A DNA stretch of 64,000 bases from Chryseobacterium senegalense (GTDB lineage: Bacteria; Bacteroidota; Bacteroidia; Flavobacteriales; Weeksellaceae): NCBI GenBank assembly GCA_001403755.1, contig CYUH01000011.1:40403-104402 (forward strand), read 5' to 3'. Of this stretch, positions 8,614-16,993 are shown piece after piece (positions within the stretch are counted from its first letter, which is position 1; each line of letters starts with the position of its first letter). A program made the translations under genes and the position numbers. A model generated the notes under the pieces. The model saw only the letters and a list, made by a program, of their open reading frames with translations, had not been told where the DNA came from and did not search any database.

Positions 8614-9528
8614 TTAAACAAAAAAATGAAGAACCAAATACCAAAAAGCGAGCGTAATAAAAGATAGCGGAATTCCCACGCCAACCATCAGATTGCAGAG
8701 TTTCGGTTCCAATTTGTGGGCTGCAGCAATTATTCCCGCAGTAATCATCGGAGCCATAGCGGATTCCAAAACTGAAATCTCAATCATTTCTCCGCTCTGT
8801 TTTAAAATGATAAAATAAAACAGGAAGATGAAAGCTGGAAACAGCATCAATTTAAATAAAAGACCGTAAAATAAAGGCTTGGTATCGGAATCCAGTTTCT
8901 GCCAATGAAGCTGACTTCCTACTGAAAATAAGGCCAGCGGAACGGTGGTAGCTCCCAATTTATTTAAAACTTCATCAAGGTCATGCGGTATTTCAATATT
9001 TAAAACATTCAAAATAATCGCCACAGAAAATGCCAAAAATGGAGGAAATCGAATGATTTTTCCTGCAATTTGCGAAACTGTACTTTTTGTTCCCGAATAA
9101 TAGTTTGCCACTGCAATTCCCACGGTGGATAGCGCGACAAAAGAACCGGGTTGGTCCACCAGCATCACACTTTTAAGTCCGCTTGCGCCGTAAATGGATT
9201 GAATGACCGGTATTCCTACAAATGATGTATTTCCAAAACCGGCGCACATGATTAGCGCGCCGATTACGGCTTTCGACCAGTTCATTTTTTTACCAAGAAC
9301 GCTGAAAAAAACCATTGCCAAAAAAATATTCAACCAAGCAACAGCGACTGGGAAAATCACTTCGTAACTGATGACGATTTTTGGGATGTAGTACAGCGAA
9401 AGCGCCGCCAGCGAAATATTAATAATAAAAGCGTTCAGCGCAATATGACCGTTTTCCGGAAACAGTTTTGCTCTTCTGAAAAAAAATCCCAGAAACAAAC
9501 AGAGAAATAGCAGAATGAGATTAGCCAA
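8614..9528 (-). CDS. AEC-family (auxin efflux carrier type) transporter
   Basis: 304 residues made almost entirely of about ten hydrophobic helices. Family features are the N-terminal helix followed by GFFFRRAKLFPENGHIALNAFI, the central GFGNTSFVGIPVI segment (the G-N-x-x-x-x-G-x-P pattern of AEC carriers) and the ALFSVGSQL segment of the second repeat. It is an inner-membrane secondary carrier; members export or take up carboxylates and other organic anions, and the substrate here cannot be read. It starts 17 bp after the pyrE-pyrF stop on the same strand, so the two are probably one transcript. Confidence 0.88.
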   Translation of the reverse strand: MANLILLFLCLFLGFFFRRAKLFPENGHIALNAFIINISLAALSLYYIPKIVISYEVIFPVAVAWLNIFLAMVFFSVLGKKMNWSKAVIGALIMCAGFGNTSFVGIPVIQSIYGASGLKSVMLVDQPGSFVALSTVGIAVANYYSGTKSTVSQIAGKIIRFPPFLAFSVAIILNVLNIEIPHDLDEVLNKLGATTVPLALFSVGSQLHWQKLDSDTKPLFYGLLFKLMLFPAFIFLFYFIILKQSGEMIEISVLESAMAPMITAGIIAAAHKLEPKLCNLMVGVGIPLSFITLAFWYLVLHFFV

Positions 9529-9545
9529 AAATTCGGTTTTTAGGT

Positions 9546-10904
9546 TTACAAACTTTCCAGATAAGCATTCCAGCCGGCAATTTTGTAATTGAGCGCTGCT
9601 TTTTCGGCATCATCAGCTTTGTAAATTCCGCGACCTACGATGATGAAATCGGTTTGTAAATTCCTGAAAACGTGTTCCGGTGTATTGTATTGCTGCCCTT
9701 TACCATCGCCAGAATCCGATAAATTAACACCAGGAGTAAACAGTAAAAGCTCTTCCGGCAATTGTTTTTGGGAAACGCCACCAATCACATTTGGGTGAGA
9801 TTGTGCTACCTTTAAAGCTTCTTCCTGATAATTTTTATCTGTTAAAGTTCCTTTGGACGACATTCCTAAAATCGCCACAACACCCACATTCAGGAAGCAA
9901 TCCAATGAATCGTAGCCGCCAATCACATGAGAGGTCACGAAATCTGCCCAATTGGAAATTTTATAAATTCCATAGGAAAACTGTAATTCCTGGGTGTTCC
10001 CGATGTCGGCAAATTTTCGGTCTTCCATCAATAGGAAATTATATTTGGTGGCCAAATCTTTCAGCGGAAGAATGGTTTTATCGGGATCGAAATCGGTGAT
10101 GATATCAATATGAGTTTTAAGGGCAACGATGTGCGGACCAACTTTTTCGGCAAAATCCAATAGTTCCTGAGTGGTAATGACATCAGCAGAAGCAATCAGA
10201 TTGGATTTTTTTTCAATGGAAATTTCCAAAAGTTTTTTGGCAACAGAGTGTTCTGCATTTTCGAGTTTTTGCTCGTAAGACGGTCGTTTTTTCTCTTCAA
10301 ATTTCACCACATTTCCCTTCAGAAAGTCATCTATTCTTATTATTTCATCATCAGTTAAATGATTTTCTTCCTTTAAAATGGAACAAACTTCCGAAATAGT
10401 AAACAATGTATGAACGCGATAACCTTTGTTTTCGAGCATTTCTATTCCGCCTTGTTGACGATCCAAAACAACGACAATATCCGAAACCGAAATTCCTTCA
10501 TTTTCTATTTCCGGAATGGTTTCTAGAAGGGATTTCCCACTCGTAATAACATCCTCTACTAAAAGACAGTTCTGACCTTTCTGGAAAATTCCTTCGATCA
10601 TTTTCTTGGTGCCATATTCTTTGGCTTCTTTTCTTTTGATAATTAATGGAAGGTAGCTTTCCAGCGACATTGCCGTAGCCATCGGAAGTGCAGCGTAGGG
10701 AACACCGCAAATCAGGTCGAAATTGTCTAGCGGAAGCATATCCAAAAGATAATTGGCGAGTCGTTTTAATATTTTCGGATCGGAAGCCAGTGGCCGAAGA
10801 TCTACATAAAATGGGCTTTCGATACCGCTTTTCAGGGTGAAACGTCCGAATTTGATAATGCCGAGTTTGTAGCACTCGAGAAAGAATTCCTTTTTATTTT
10901 CCAT
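9546..10904 (-). CDS. pyrEF: Bifunctional orotate phosphoribosyltransferase / orotidine 5'-phosphate decarboxylase
   Basis: 452 residues, two enzymes of UMP synthesis in one chain. Residues 1-200 are OPRT: FTLKSGIESPFYVDLR at the start and the PRPP loop LVEDVITSGKSL near residue 115. Residues about 215-452 are the decarboxylase: ALKTHIDII, then LMEDRKFADIGNT (the D-x-K-x-x-D active site), SNWADFVTSHV, LTPGV-type FTPGVNLSDSGDGKGQQYN and IIVGRGIYKADD. The order OPRT-ODC and the wording of the ODC motifs match animal and plant UMP synthase much more than the usual bacterial PyrF. Orotate is converted to OMP and then UMP in the cytosol. A TAACTTTG box lies just upstream (10923-10930). Confidence 0.95.
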   Translation of the reverse strand: MENKKEFFLECYKLGIIKFGRFTLKSGIESPFYVDLRPLASDPKILKRLANYLLDMLPLDNFDLICGVPYAALPMATAMSLESYLPLIIKRKEAKEYGTKKMIEGIFQKGQNCLLVEDVITSGKSLLETIPEIENEGISVSDIVVVLDRQQGGIEMLENKGYRVHTLFTISEVCSILKEENHLTDDEIIRIDDFLKGNVVKFEEKKRPSYEQKLENAEHSVAKKLLEISIEKKSNLIASADVITTQELLDFAEKVGPHIVALKTHIDIITDFDPDKTILPLKDLATKYNFLLMEDRKFADIGNTQELQFSYGIYKISNWADFVTSHVIGGYDSLDCFLNVGVVAILGMSSKGTLTDKNYQEEALKVAQSHPNVIGGVSQKQLPEELLLFTPGVNLSDSGDGKGQQYNTPEHVFRNLQTDFIIVGRGIYKADDAEKAALNYKIAGWNAYLESL

Positions 10905-10922
10905 TTACTTTTTACTTTAGGA

Positions 10923-10930
10923 CAAAGTTA
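10923..10930 (-). promoter_or_regulatory. -7 promoter box of pyrEF
   Basis: TAACTTTG on the minus strand, 18 bp before the pyrEF start codon, matches TAnnTTTG. No clear -33 element. Confidence 0.45.
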
Positions 10931-10962
10931 GGGTTTTCAGAGAAATTTTTCGGATTCTTTTT

Positions 10963-11077
10963 AGGTTAAAAATTCTTAAGAGGTGAAGAGGTTAAGAGGT
11001 TAAAGGGTTAAAAGGTTAAGATGCTATAAGGTTAAAAGGTTAAAATATAAAAAGGGTTAAAAGGTTAAAAATTCTTA
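10963..11077. repeat. Octamer tandem array bracketed by a 16-bp direct repeat
   Basis: AGGTTAAAAATTCTTA occurs at 10963-10978 and again, identically, at 11062-11077. Between them (10986-11066) are ten units of an 8-bp repeat, consensus AAAAGGTT, in strict register except for one 9-bp unit. Units vary, for example AAGAGGTT and ATAAGGTT. The array fills most of the 368-bp gap between the P-type ATPase stop and pyrEF; I see no gene in that gap. Confidence 0.85.
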
Positions 11078-11167
11078 GAATGATAATCTTTTTAAAAATT
11101 TGCCTTCGAAAAGTAAAAAACCTTTAATTAAAAAAATCTCCTAAATTTTCCAATTCAGTGTGAATAA

Positions 11168-11210
11168 GCCAGTGCAGCTTCAGCCAGTTCAGCTTCAGCC
11201 AGTTCAGCGG
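11168..11210. repeat. 15-bp tandem repeat, nearly three copies
   Basis: GCCAGTGCAGCTTCA, then GCCAGTTCAGCTTCA, then GCCAGTTCAGCGG. It lies about 60 bp past the P-type ATPase stop and is unrelated to the octamer array next to it. Confidence 0.85.
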
Positions 11211-11272
11211 AATTCTTTTGAATTTAAAGCACCTTTTGAAAAAATAAATTTTTCTTTTTCCTTCATAAAAAA

Positions 11273-13783
11273 CTATCCCTCCGATTTTCTCATTCTTTTC
11301 CACAACTTAAACCCTTCAAACCAAATCACAGAAGCAAAAGCCACCAATGCAGCAAACCCAATCTCAGAAGCGGAAAGTGTGGTAACTTTGAAAAAGCGAG
11401 TCACAGGATCAATGAAAAGAATTGCCGACAAAAACAAAAGGGTAACAACACTAACCGCCAATAAAAGAATATTTCGGTTTTTAAAGGTTTCCACAACGCT
11501 GTAGTAAAAAGAGCGGTTCACATAACTTAGGAAAATGTTTGAGAATATTAATGTGGTGAATACTATTGCGCGCGTTTTTTCCTCGGAACCGCCCATTCGA
11601 ACCGAGTATTGATAGGCAAATAAAACGCCCAAAGTAATCATTAAACCTTGGATAATACTGATCGAAAGTTCTTTTCCGTTAAGGAAAGTATCAGTCATTT
11701 TTCTGGGTTTTTGTTGCATTGCGTTTTTCTCTAAAGGTTCGTTTTCATAAACGATGGAACAGGTGGGACCCATGATTAACTCTAAGAAAATTACATGTAC
11801 AGGAGTGAATATTTGAGGGTAGATCCAACCTAGAAATAAAGGAAACGAAACCGTAAGGATAATCGGAATGTGAATCGAAATAATATACTGAATGGCTTTT
11901 TTGATGTTGGCATAAATTCTTCTTCCTGCGGCAATTCCGGTGATAAGTTTTCCCAAATCATCATCGATAATCACCAGCGAAGCGGCAGCTTTGGCGATCT
12001 CGGTGCCTTTATTTCCCATTGCTACCCCAATGTGTGCGGCTTTCAGTGCAGGTGCGTCATTCACACCATCGCCCAACATGGCTACGACTTCATCGTTTCT
12101 TTTTAAGGCGTTGATCACAGCTAATTTCGCTTCCGGAAACATGCGGGTAAACAAAGTGGTTTTTGCTGATATTTCCTGCAGTTCAAGGTCTGGTTTTGAA
12201 ATCATTTCGTTGCCGTTTACCGCTTTGCCGGAATGGCTGATTCCTGCTTGTTGCGCAATCGCTTCAGTAGTATCCGAACGATCACCGGTGATGATTTTTA
12301 CTTTAATTCCTGCTTCATCAATCTTCCTGAAAACTTCATTGATGTCTTTTTTGGGCGGATCATAAAAAACGGTAAAACCGAGAAACTCAAAATTGAAATC
12401 CTGTTGTTTTTCGGGAAAATCATTCCCCATAAATTGGGCTTTTGTTACTCCCAACACGCGCCATCCATTTTTTCCGAATTCCAGTATTTTTTCTTTCAAT
12501 ATTGCTTTCTGATTTTCAGGAATATCAGAAACTTGCAGAATGGCTTCCGGAGCGCCTTTTGCGGCAATAATTCTTTCTCCAGATTGGTTTTCAAAAAGAT
12601 GCGTCATCATTGGTGGTTTTCCCCCGAGTGGGTACTCATGGATCATTTGAAAATTTGTTCTTTCGTCCTTTGAATGAGTTTCATGGTAAATTCGGTGAAG
12701 GGTTTTCTCCATAGGATCGAAGGGAACTGGTTCGCTGCTCCACATTGCATATTCTATCAAGTTGGAAACTTCCGGCAGGTTAAATTCCTTTGGTTGGTAA
12801 ATACGATCGGTCTTAAAATTGTACAGTGCTTGCAACTGCATCGCATTTTCGGTGATGGTTCCGGTTTTATCGGTGCAAATAACTGTGGTACTTCCAAGAG
12901 TTTCCACCACGCTGCTTCGTTTGATGATGACACCTTCCCTCATCAATTTCCAGGCTCCTAAAGCCATGAAAGTAGTGAAAGCAACCGGAATTTCTTCCGG
13001 CAAAACCGACATCGCCATGGTAAGTCCGGACAAAAGACTATCGAGGATATTTTGTGTTTTCACATAACTAAAAATGCAAACCATCAAGAAAATTATTGTT
13101 CCGAAAATCGCCATATTCTTTACAAATCGGTTGATCTGAAGATAGAGTGGGGAACGTTCTTCAGTAATAGAATGGATGGATTGCCCGATTTTGCCTAATT
13201 GGGTTTCACGACCTATTTTTTCAACCTCAAAAACGGCTAAACCTGAAACAACCAGGGTTCCGCTGTACACTTGCGGTTCCTCGGAAGTAGAACTTTTAAA
13301 AACCGAAAAACTTTCCCCGGTTAGCGAAGATTCATTTACTGAAAAATCATTGCTATGAACGATTTTTCCGTCGGCATTTAGCATTTTTCCTTCTTCGATC
13401 ACGCATAAATCACCAACTGCCAATTCGCGAGTGGGAATCTGCATTACTTTTCCGTCTCGAATCACTGTACTCAGCGGTTCATTGAGTTTTTCTAATTCCT
13501 GCAATGCTTTTTTGCTTCGGTTGTCCTGAAAGAAAGAAATAGCAGTAACGGCAACAATGGCAGCCAACATAAAAGCTGCTTCTGCAGTATTGCCCACAAT
13601 GATGTAAATAATGGCAACGGCAATTAGCAATAGCAACATCGGTTCTTTCAGGATGTCGAGGAGCAAATGATACCATTGGTCTTTTTCCTGATGCTCGACT
13701 TCATTGTAACCAAATTGATTTCGGGAACTTTTTAATTGGGCTTCGGTGAGCCCTTTCAGATGATTCGGAATGTTATAAGGCAT
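11273..13783 (-). CDS. Cation-transporting P-type ATPase (P2-like)
   Basis: 836 residues, slightly short for the P2 family. In order: N-terminal GLTEAQLKSSRNQFGYNE, the TM1-2 pair, the actuator motif SLTGES (near 155), TM4 with MSVLPEEIPVAF where calcium pumps have PEGLP, the phosphorylation site ICTDKTGTITE (near 305), the hinge AMLGDGVNDAPAL (near 570), and a C-terminal set of helices. It is an inner-membrane pump driven by ATP. The TM4 glutamates suggest a divalent cation such as calcium, but the ion cannot be fixed from sequence. It is monocistronic, with a TATTTTTG box at 13841-13848 upstream and a repeat-rich gap downstream. Confidence 0.92.
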   Translation of the reverse strand: MPYNIPNHLKGLTEAQLKSSRNQFGYNEVEHQEKDQWYHLLLDILKEPMLLLLIAVAIIYIIVGNTAEAAFMLAAIVAVTAISFFQDNRSKKALQELEKLNEPLSTVIRDGKVMQIPTRELAVGDLCVIEEGKMLNADGKIVHSNDFSVNESSLTGESFSVFKSSTSEEPQVYSGTLVVSGLAVFEVEKIGRETQLGKIGQSIHSITEERSPLYLQINRFVKNMAIFGTIIFLMVCIFSYVKTQNILDSLLSGLTMAMSVLPEEIPVAFTTFMALGAWKLMREGVIIKRSSVVETLGSTTVICTDKTGTITENAMQLQALYNFKTDRIYQPKEFNLPEVSNLIEYAMWSSEPVPFDPMEKTLHRIYHETHSKDERTNFQMIHEYPLGGKPPMMTHLFENQSGERIIAAKGAPEAILQVSDIPENQKAILKEKILEFGKNGWRVLGVTKAQFMGNDFPEKQQDFNFEFLGFTVFYDPPKKDINEVFRKIDEAGIKVKIITGDRSDTTEAIAQQAGISHSGKAVNGNEMISKPDLELQEISAKTTLFTRMFPEAKLAVINALKRNDEVVAMLGDGVNDAPALKAAHIGVAMGNKGTEIAKAAASLVIIDDDLGKLITGIAAGRRIYANIKKAIQYIISIHIPIILTVSFPLFLGWIYPQIFTPVHVIFLELIMGPTCSIVYENEPLEKNAMQQKPRKMTDTFLNGKELSISIIQGLMITLGVLFAYQYSVRMGGSEEKTRAIVFTTLIFSNIFLSYVNRSFYYSVVETFKNRNILLLAVSVVTLLFLSAILFIDPVTRFFKVTTLSASEIGFAALVAFASVIWFEGFKLWKRMRKSEG

Positions 13784-13840
13784 GGTATTTCATTAAGATT
13801 AAAGAAAAATCCACCGCAGAATGGTGATTGTAATCCTATA

Positions 13841-13848
13841 CAAAAATA
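13841..13848 (-). promoter_or_regulatory. -7 promoter box of the P-type ATPase
   Basis: TATTTTTG on the minus strand, about 58 bp upstream of the start codon. Confidence 0.4.
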
Positions 13849-13890
13849 CCAATAATTAAAGTCGAAAAACTGCTTTTCTTAAAAAATTTA

Positions 13891-14165
13891 ATGGGTAAAA
13901 TTGTTGTTTTTAAAATCTTTCCGAACTCTTTATTGTTTGAAGTTTCCGGTTATTTTTGCTTTTCCCATTTTCAGCGAAATTTCATTCCTTAGTCACGCAG
14001 CATACGGCTTCATTTTACTTAAACAATGGTCGAAATCTTCAGGCCACTTTTAAGATTATCATTTATCAAAATATTGACGAGGTTTTTGGTTGGGATCTTC
14101 GAAACATTCATTCAAAAATAATATTATTGGAAAGCTGGCGTAATCCCGATATGCAGATGCTCTGA
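13891..14165 (+). pseudogene. Possible frameshifted small gene or gene remnant
   Basis: A frame starts with ATG at 13891 (MGKIVVFKIFPNSLLFEVSG) and stops after 33 codons. A second frame, open from 13941 and closing at 14165, reads SFYLNNGRNLQATFKI, then DEVFGWDLRNIHSK, then LLESWRNPDMQML, with codon choice and composition that look coding. The two would need a one-base shift around 13,950-13,995 to join. I do not recognise the product. The second frame alone would need a TTG start (13956). It could be a decayed short gene or a chance pair of frames. It occupies most of the 421-bp gap between the ATPase and the serine hydrolase. Confidence 0.3.
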
Positions 14166-14204
14166 AAAAAAATTATATCTTCGTACAGATTAAATTTTAA
14201 CTTC

Positions 14205-15755
14205 ATGAAACGCAATTTTTCCTTTCTGTTTATCTTTATCTCTATCTTTTCGTATGCCCAAATCAAAGAGAAAAAACTGGATGAACTCATTCAAAATACT
14301 TTGAAAACTTTTGACGTACCAGGAATTTCGGTTGGTATCGTCAAAGATGGAACTTTGGTGTATGCCAAAGGATTCGGGGTAAGTTCTCTTAACTCCAAAA
14401 ATAAAATGGATCAAAATACCCTAGTTGGAATCGCGTCCAACTCCAAAGGGTTTACCGCAACTGCATTGGCCATGCTAGCCGACGAAGGCAAACTGAGTTT
14501 TGACGATAAAGTCACCCAATACCTACCTGAATTTCAGATGTACGATCCTTACGTTACCCGCAATATCACCATCAAGGATTTAATTACCCATCGTTCCGGA
14601 CTTGGATTAGGGCAGGGAGATTTGATGTTTTTCCCGGAAGGTGGAAGTCTCACGGTGAATGACATTATTCACAATGTTCGGTACCTAAAACCTGAACAAG
14701 ATTTCCGTACTTCCCTGGATTACAACAATATCATGTTCATTGTAGCAGGTGAAATTATTCACCGTGTTTCTGGACTTTCTTGGGCGGAATTTATGGAACA
14801 AAGAATTCTGAAGCCGGTGGGGATGAACTCCAGCTTCGGAAGTTATAACCGAGCAAAAGCAGCAAAAGTAACCAACATCATCGATGCACACGCTCCGGTG
14901 GATGGAAAAGTGGTGGCAGTACCACATGATTGGAACGAAACGGCTAACGCAGCAGGTGGAATCATCAGCAACATCACCGATATGGCGACTTGGGCGGAGT
15001 TCTTGATGAACGGTTTCACGACCAAAGACGGCAAAAAACTTGTTTCCGACAAACAAATTCAGCAATTGTGGAATCTTCAAATTTCTACGCCAGTTGCGCT
15101 TAAAAATCCTTATGATTCTAATTTCGGGGGTTATGGTTTGGGTTGGTTTCTTACTGATGTTAAGGGGCATAAGCAAGTATATCACACCGGTGGATTAATT
15201 GGTACCGTAACTCAATTTACTCTGATTCCTGATATGAAATTGGGCATTGTGGTTCTCACGAATCAGCAGAGTGGTGCAGCTTTTAATACCATTGCCAATA
15301 CGGTGAAGGACGCTTACCTCAGTCTTCAAGATCGTAACTGGCTGAAAACCTACGGCGATAGAATGGCAAAAATTGATGCCGACTTCACCAAAGGAAAAAA
15401 AGAGATTTTTGCAAAAGCAACTGCTTTCCAAAAAGAGAAAAACCTTCAACCTAAACCGGAACAGGTTGTAGGAACTTATCGTGATGAATGGTTTGGAGAA
15501 GTGATTGTAGCGCAGGAAGGAAAAATTTACAGAATTTATTGTAAGAACTCTCCACGTATGAAAGGCGAGCTTTTACCTTACAGCAACAATACTTTTATTG
15601 CAAAATGGGACGATAGAAGCTATGATGCTGACGCTTTTGTGATCTTTAACTATGATGAAAGCGGCAAAGCGCAATCTGCGAAAATGAAACCTATTTCCGA
15701 TATCACCGATTTCAGTTTCGATTTTGATGATTTGGATTTGAGGAGAAAAGACTAG
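14205..15755 (+). CDS. Serine hydrolase, class C beta-lactamase / penicillin-binding fold, with DUF3471-like tail
   Basis: 516 residues. Signal peptide 1-19 (MKRNFSFLFIFISIFSYAQ). The beta-lactamase domain (about 22-370) has the nucleophile motif S78-N-S-K81, the Y173-N-N175 triad and YHTGGLIG near residue 325 in place of KTG. Residues about 390-510 match the DUF3471-type C-terminal beta domain often found on these hydrolases (GTYRDEWFGEVIVAQEGKIY). The protein should act in the periplasm or outside, as an esterase, D-aminopeptidase or carboxypeptidase; nothing shows that it hydrolyses beta-lactams. It is monocistronic, followed by a terminator. Confidence 0.92.
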   Translation: MKRNFSFLFIFISIFSYAQIKEKKLDELIQNTLKTFDVPGISVGIVKDGTLVYAKGFGVSSLNSKNKMDQNTLVGIASNSKGFTATALAMLADEGKLSFDDKVTQYLPEFQMYDPYVTRNITIKDLITHRSGLGLGQGDLMFFPEGGSLTVNDIIHNVRYLKPEQDFRTSLDYNNIMFIVAGEIIHRVSGLSWAEFMEQRILKPVGMNSSFGSYNRAKAAKVTNIIDAHAPVDGKVVAVPHDWNETANAAGGIISNITDMATWAEFLMNGFTTKDGKKLVSDKQIQQLWNLQISTPVALKNPYDSNFGGYGLGWFLTDVKGHKQVYHTGGLIGTVTQFTLIPDMKLGIVVLTNQQSGAAFNTIANTVKDAYLSLQDRNWLKTYGDRMAKIDADFTKGKKEIFAKATAFQKEKNLQPKPEQVVGTYRDEWFGEVIVAQEGKIYRIYCKNSPRMKGELLPYSNNTFIAKWDDRSYDADAFVIFNYDESGKAQSAKMKPISDITDFSFDFDDLDLRRKD

Positions 15756-15781
15756 TGTTATTTTTCGCTTAAAAAAATAAG

Positions 15782-15824
15782 AAGCCCCGGAAATGATTTT
15801 TGAATAAAATTTTCGGGGTTTTCT
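15782..15824 (+). terminator. Terminator of the serine hydrolase gene
   Basis: GCCCCGGAAA, an A/T-rich loop, then TTTTCGGGGTTTT; the CCCCG/CGGGG core is preceded by A residues and followed by T residues, so it may work in both directions for the convergent sixA gene. Confidence 0.65.
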
Positions 15825-15865
15825 ATTGGGATTCGACAATGATTTTTAAAGCAGTTCCAGGTCTC

Positions 15866-16345
15866 TCACTTCAGGTTTTTAGGTTCATAGAAAAACAGCA
15901 GCTTTTTATCAGCATTTTCAAATTCGGACCATGAGTCGCAGTCAATGGAAAAACCTGCTGCGCCGCAAGTGGGAAACGAGAAGATTTGCTCGCTAATCAT
16001 ATTCGCAAAATTGGAAATTCCGTTATTATGCGAAAACATTGCCACGGAATTTAAATCATCGTTAAGGTCATAAATCACCGATTCGAAGTTGTTTTCATTA
16101 GCATTATAGAGTTTTCTATCAGTTTTGATTTCAATGTGATACGTTTCGTTGAAAATTTCACAAGTGTGTAAAGCGCGCAAAGCCGGACTGGATACGAACT
16201 GATCGATTTGGATTTTGTTTTGCATTAAGAAAGCAGCCATTTTATGGGCGTTTTCAATGCCTCTTTCGGCTAATGGACGATCAAAATCATCGGTATCTTC
16301 GGGCCAATCGCTTTTGGCGTGGCGCACCAGTATAAGTGTTTTCAT
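15866..16345 (-). CDS. sixA: SixA-type histidine phosphatase
   Basis: 159 residues, cytoplasmic. The N-terminus MKTLILVRHAKSDW carries the RHxK form of the histidine phosphatase signature, followed by DFDRPLAERGIENAHKMAAFL. The second histidine lies in MFSHNNGISNFA. SixA enzymes remove phosphate from histidine on phosphotransfer proteins; here the partner is unknown, since the nearby two-component system (20.4-23.1 kb) uses a different phosphorelay type. The cysteine-rich PTCGAAG segment near residue 135 is unusual. It converges with the serine hydrolase gene. Confidence 0.85.
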   Translation of the reverse strand: MKTLILVRHAKSDWPEDTDDFDRPLAERGIENAHKMAAFLMQNKIQIDQFVSSPALRALHTCEIFNETYHIEIKTDRKLYNANENNFESVIYDLNDDLNSVAMFSHNNGISNFANMISEQIFSFPTCGAAGFSIDCDSWSEFENADKKLLFFYEPKNLK

Positions 16346-16538
16346 ACGTATCGAATTTTTGGAAAATTAAAATTAATCAAAAATTTAACAACTTAATCAT
16401 TTATCTTCTTTAAGATGATAAGTTTTACATATTTTATCTCTTTTTTTTATGAAAATAAAAAAATAAATAATCAATTTTATTGGTTTTTTAATGATTAAAG
16501 TGTGCCTTTTTAACCGTTGAGGTTTAGTTTTTTTTAAT

Positions 16539-16570
16539 TTTGTGCGCAAAGACAAATATTTGTAAATTTG
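16539..16570 (+). promoter_or_regulatory. Promoter of the ruvX-def cluster
   Basis: TTTG (16539-16542), 20 bp, TAAATTTG (16563-16570): a full match to the Bacteroidetes promoter. The box ends only 6 bp before the ATG at 16577, so the transcript would start at or within a few bases of the start codon. Confidence 0.65.
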
Positions 16571-16576
16571 CAGACT

Positions 16577-16993
16577 ATGGGGCAAATAATGGCGGTTGAT
16601 TACGGAAAAAAACGATGTGGAATTGCGGTAACGGATGATATGAAGATCATTGCGACCGGATTGCCAACCGTAGCTACTCAAGATATTTTCGAGTTTTGTA
16701 CTGCTTATTTTGCTGAAAACAAAGTGGAAGAAGTAGTGGTTGGCTTACCGACCGACTTGAAAGGAAACCTCTCGGAAGTAGAGCAGGATATCCTGGAGTT
16801 TATCGGGAAGTTCCAAATCCAATTCCCGGAGATTGCGGTGCACCGTTTTGATGAAAGGTTTACCTCCAAAATGGCTTCATTTTTTATCTCGCAAAGTGGA
16901 AAAAACAAAAAGAAAAGAGAAGAAAAAGGGTTGATTGATAAAGTAAGCGCTACCCTTATTTTGCAGAATTATTTAGAACAGAAACAAAAATGA
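16577..16993 (+). CDS. ruvX: RuvX/YqgF family RNase H-fold nuclease
   Basis: 138 residues from the ATG at 16577; the reading MGQIMAVDYGKKRCGIAVTD is the standard start of the family, so the upstream in-frame TTG is rejected. Features are the first catalytic aspartate in VDYGKK, VVVGLPTDLKGNLSE, the DERFTSKMA segment and the closing KGLIDKVSATLILQNYL. YqgF proteins act in 16S rRNA 5' end maturation and are also described as putative Holliday junction resolvases. The stop overlaps the start of def by four bases (ATGA), indicating translational coupling. Its promoter box sits almost on the start codon. Confidence 0.93.
   Translation: MGQIMAVDYGKKRCGIAVTDDMKIIATGLPTVATQDIFEFCTAYFAENKVEEVVVGLPTDLKGNLSEVEQDILEFIGKFQIQFPEIAVHRFDERFTSKMASFFISQSGKNKKKREEKGLIDKVSATLILQNYLEQKQK

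Noticed and set aside
10498..10875. Long alternative frame inside pyrEF
   Set aside because: It lies in another frame of a clearly coding, motif-rich gene and has no recognisable domain of its own.
10986..11066. Octamer array considered as a CRISPR array
   Set aside because: Units are 8 bp and contiguous with no spacers, and there are no cas genes.
14205..15755. Beta-lactamase resistance gene
   Set aside because: The fold and SxxK motif fit, but the DUF3471-like tail and wide family use in peptide or ester hydrolysis mean that resistance cannot be inferred.
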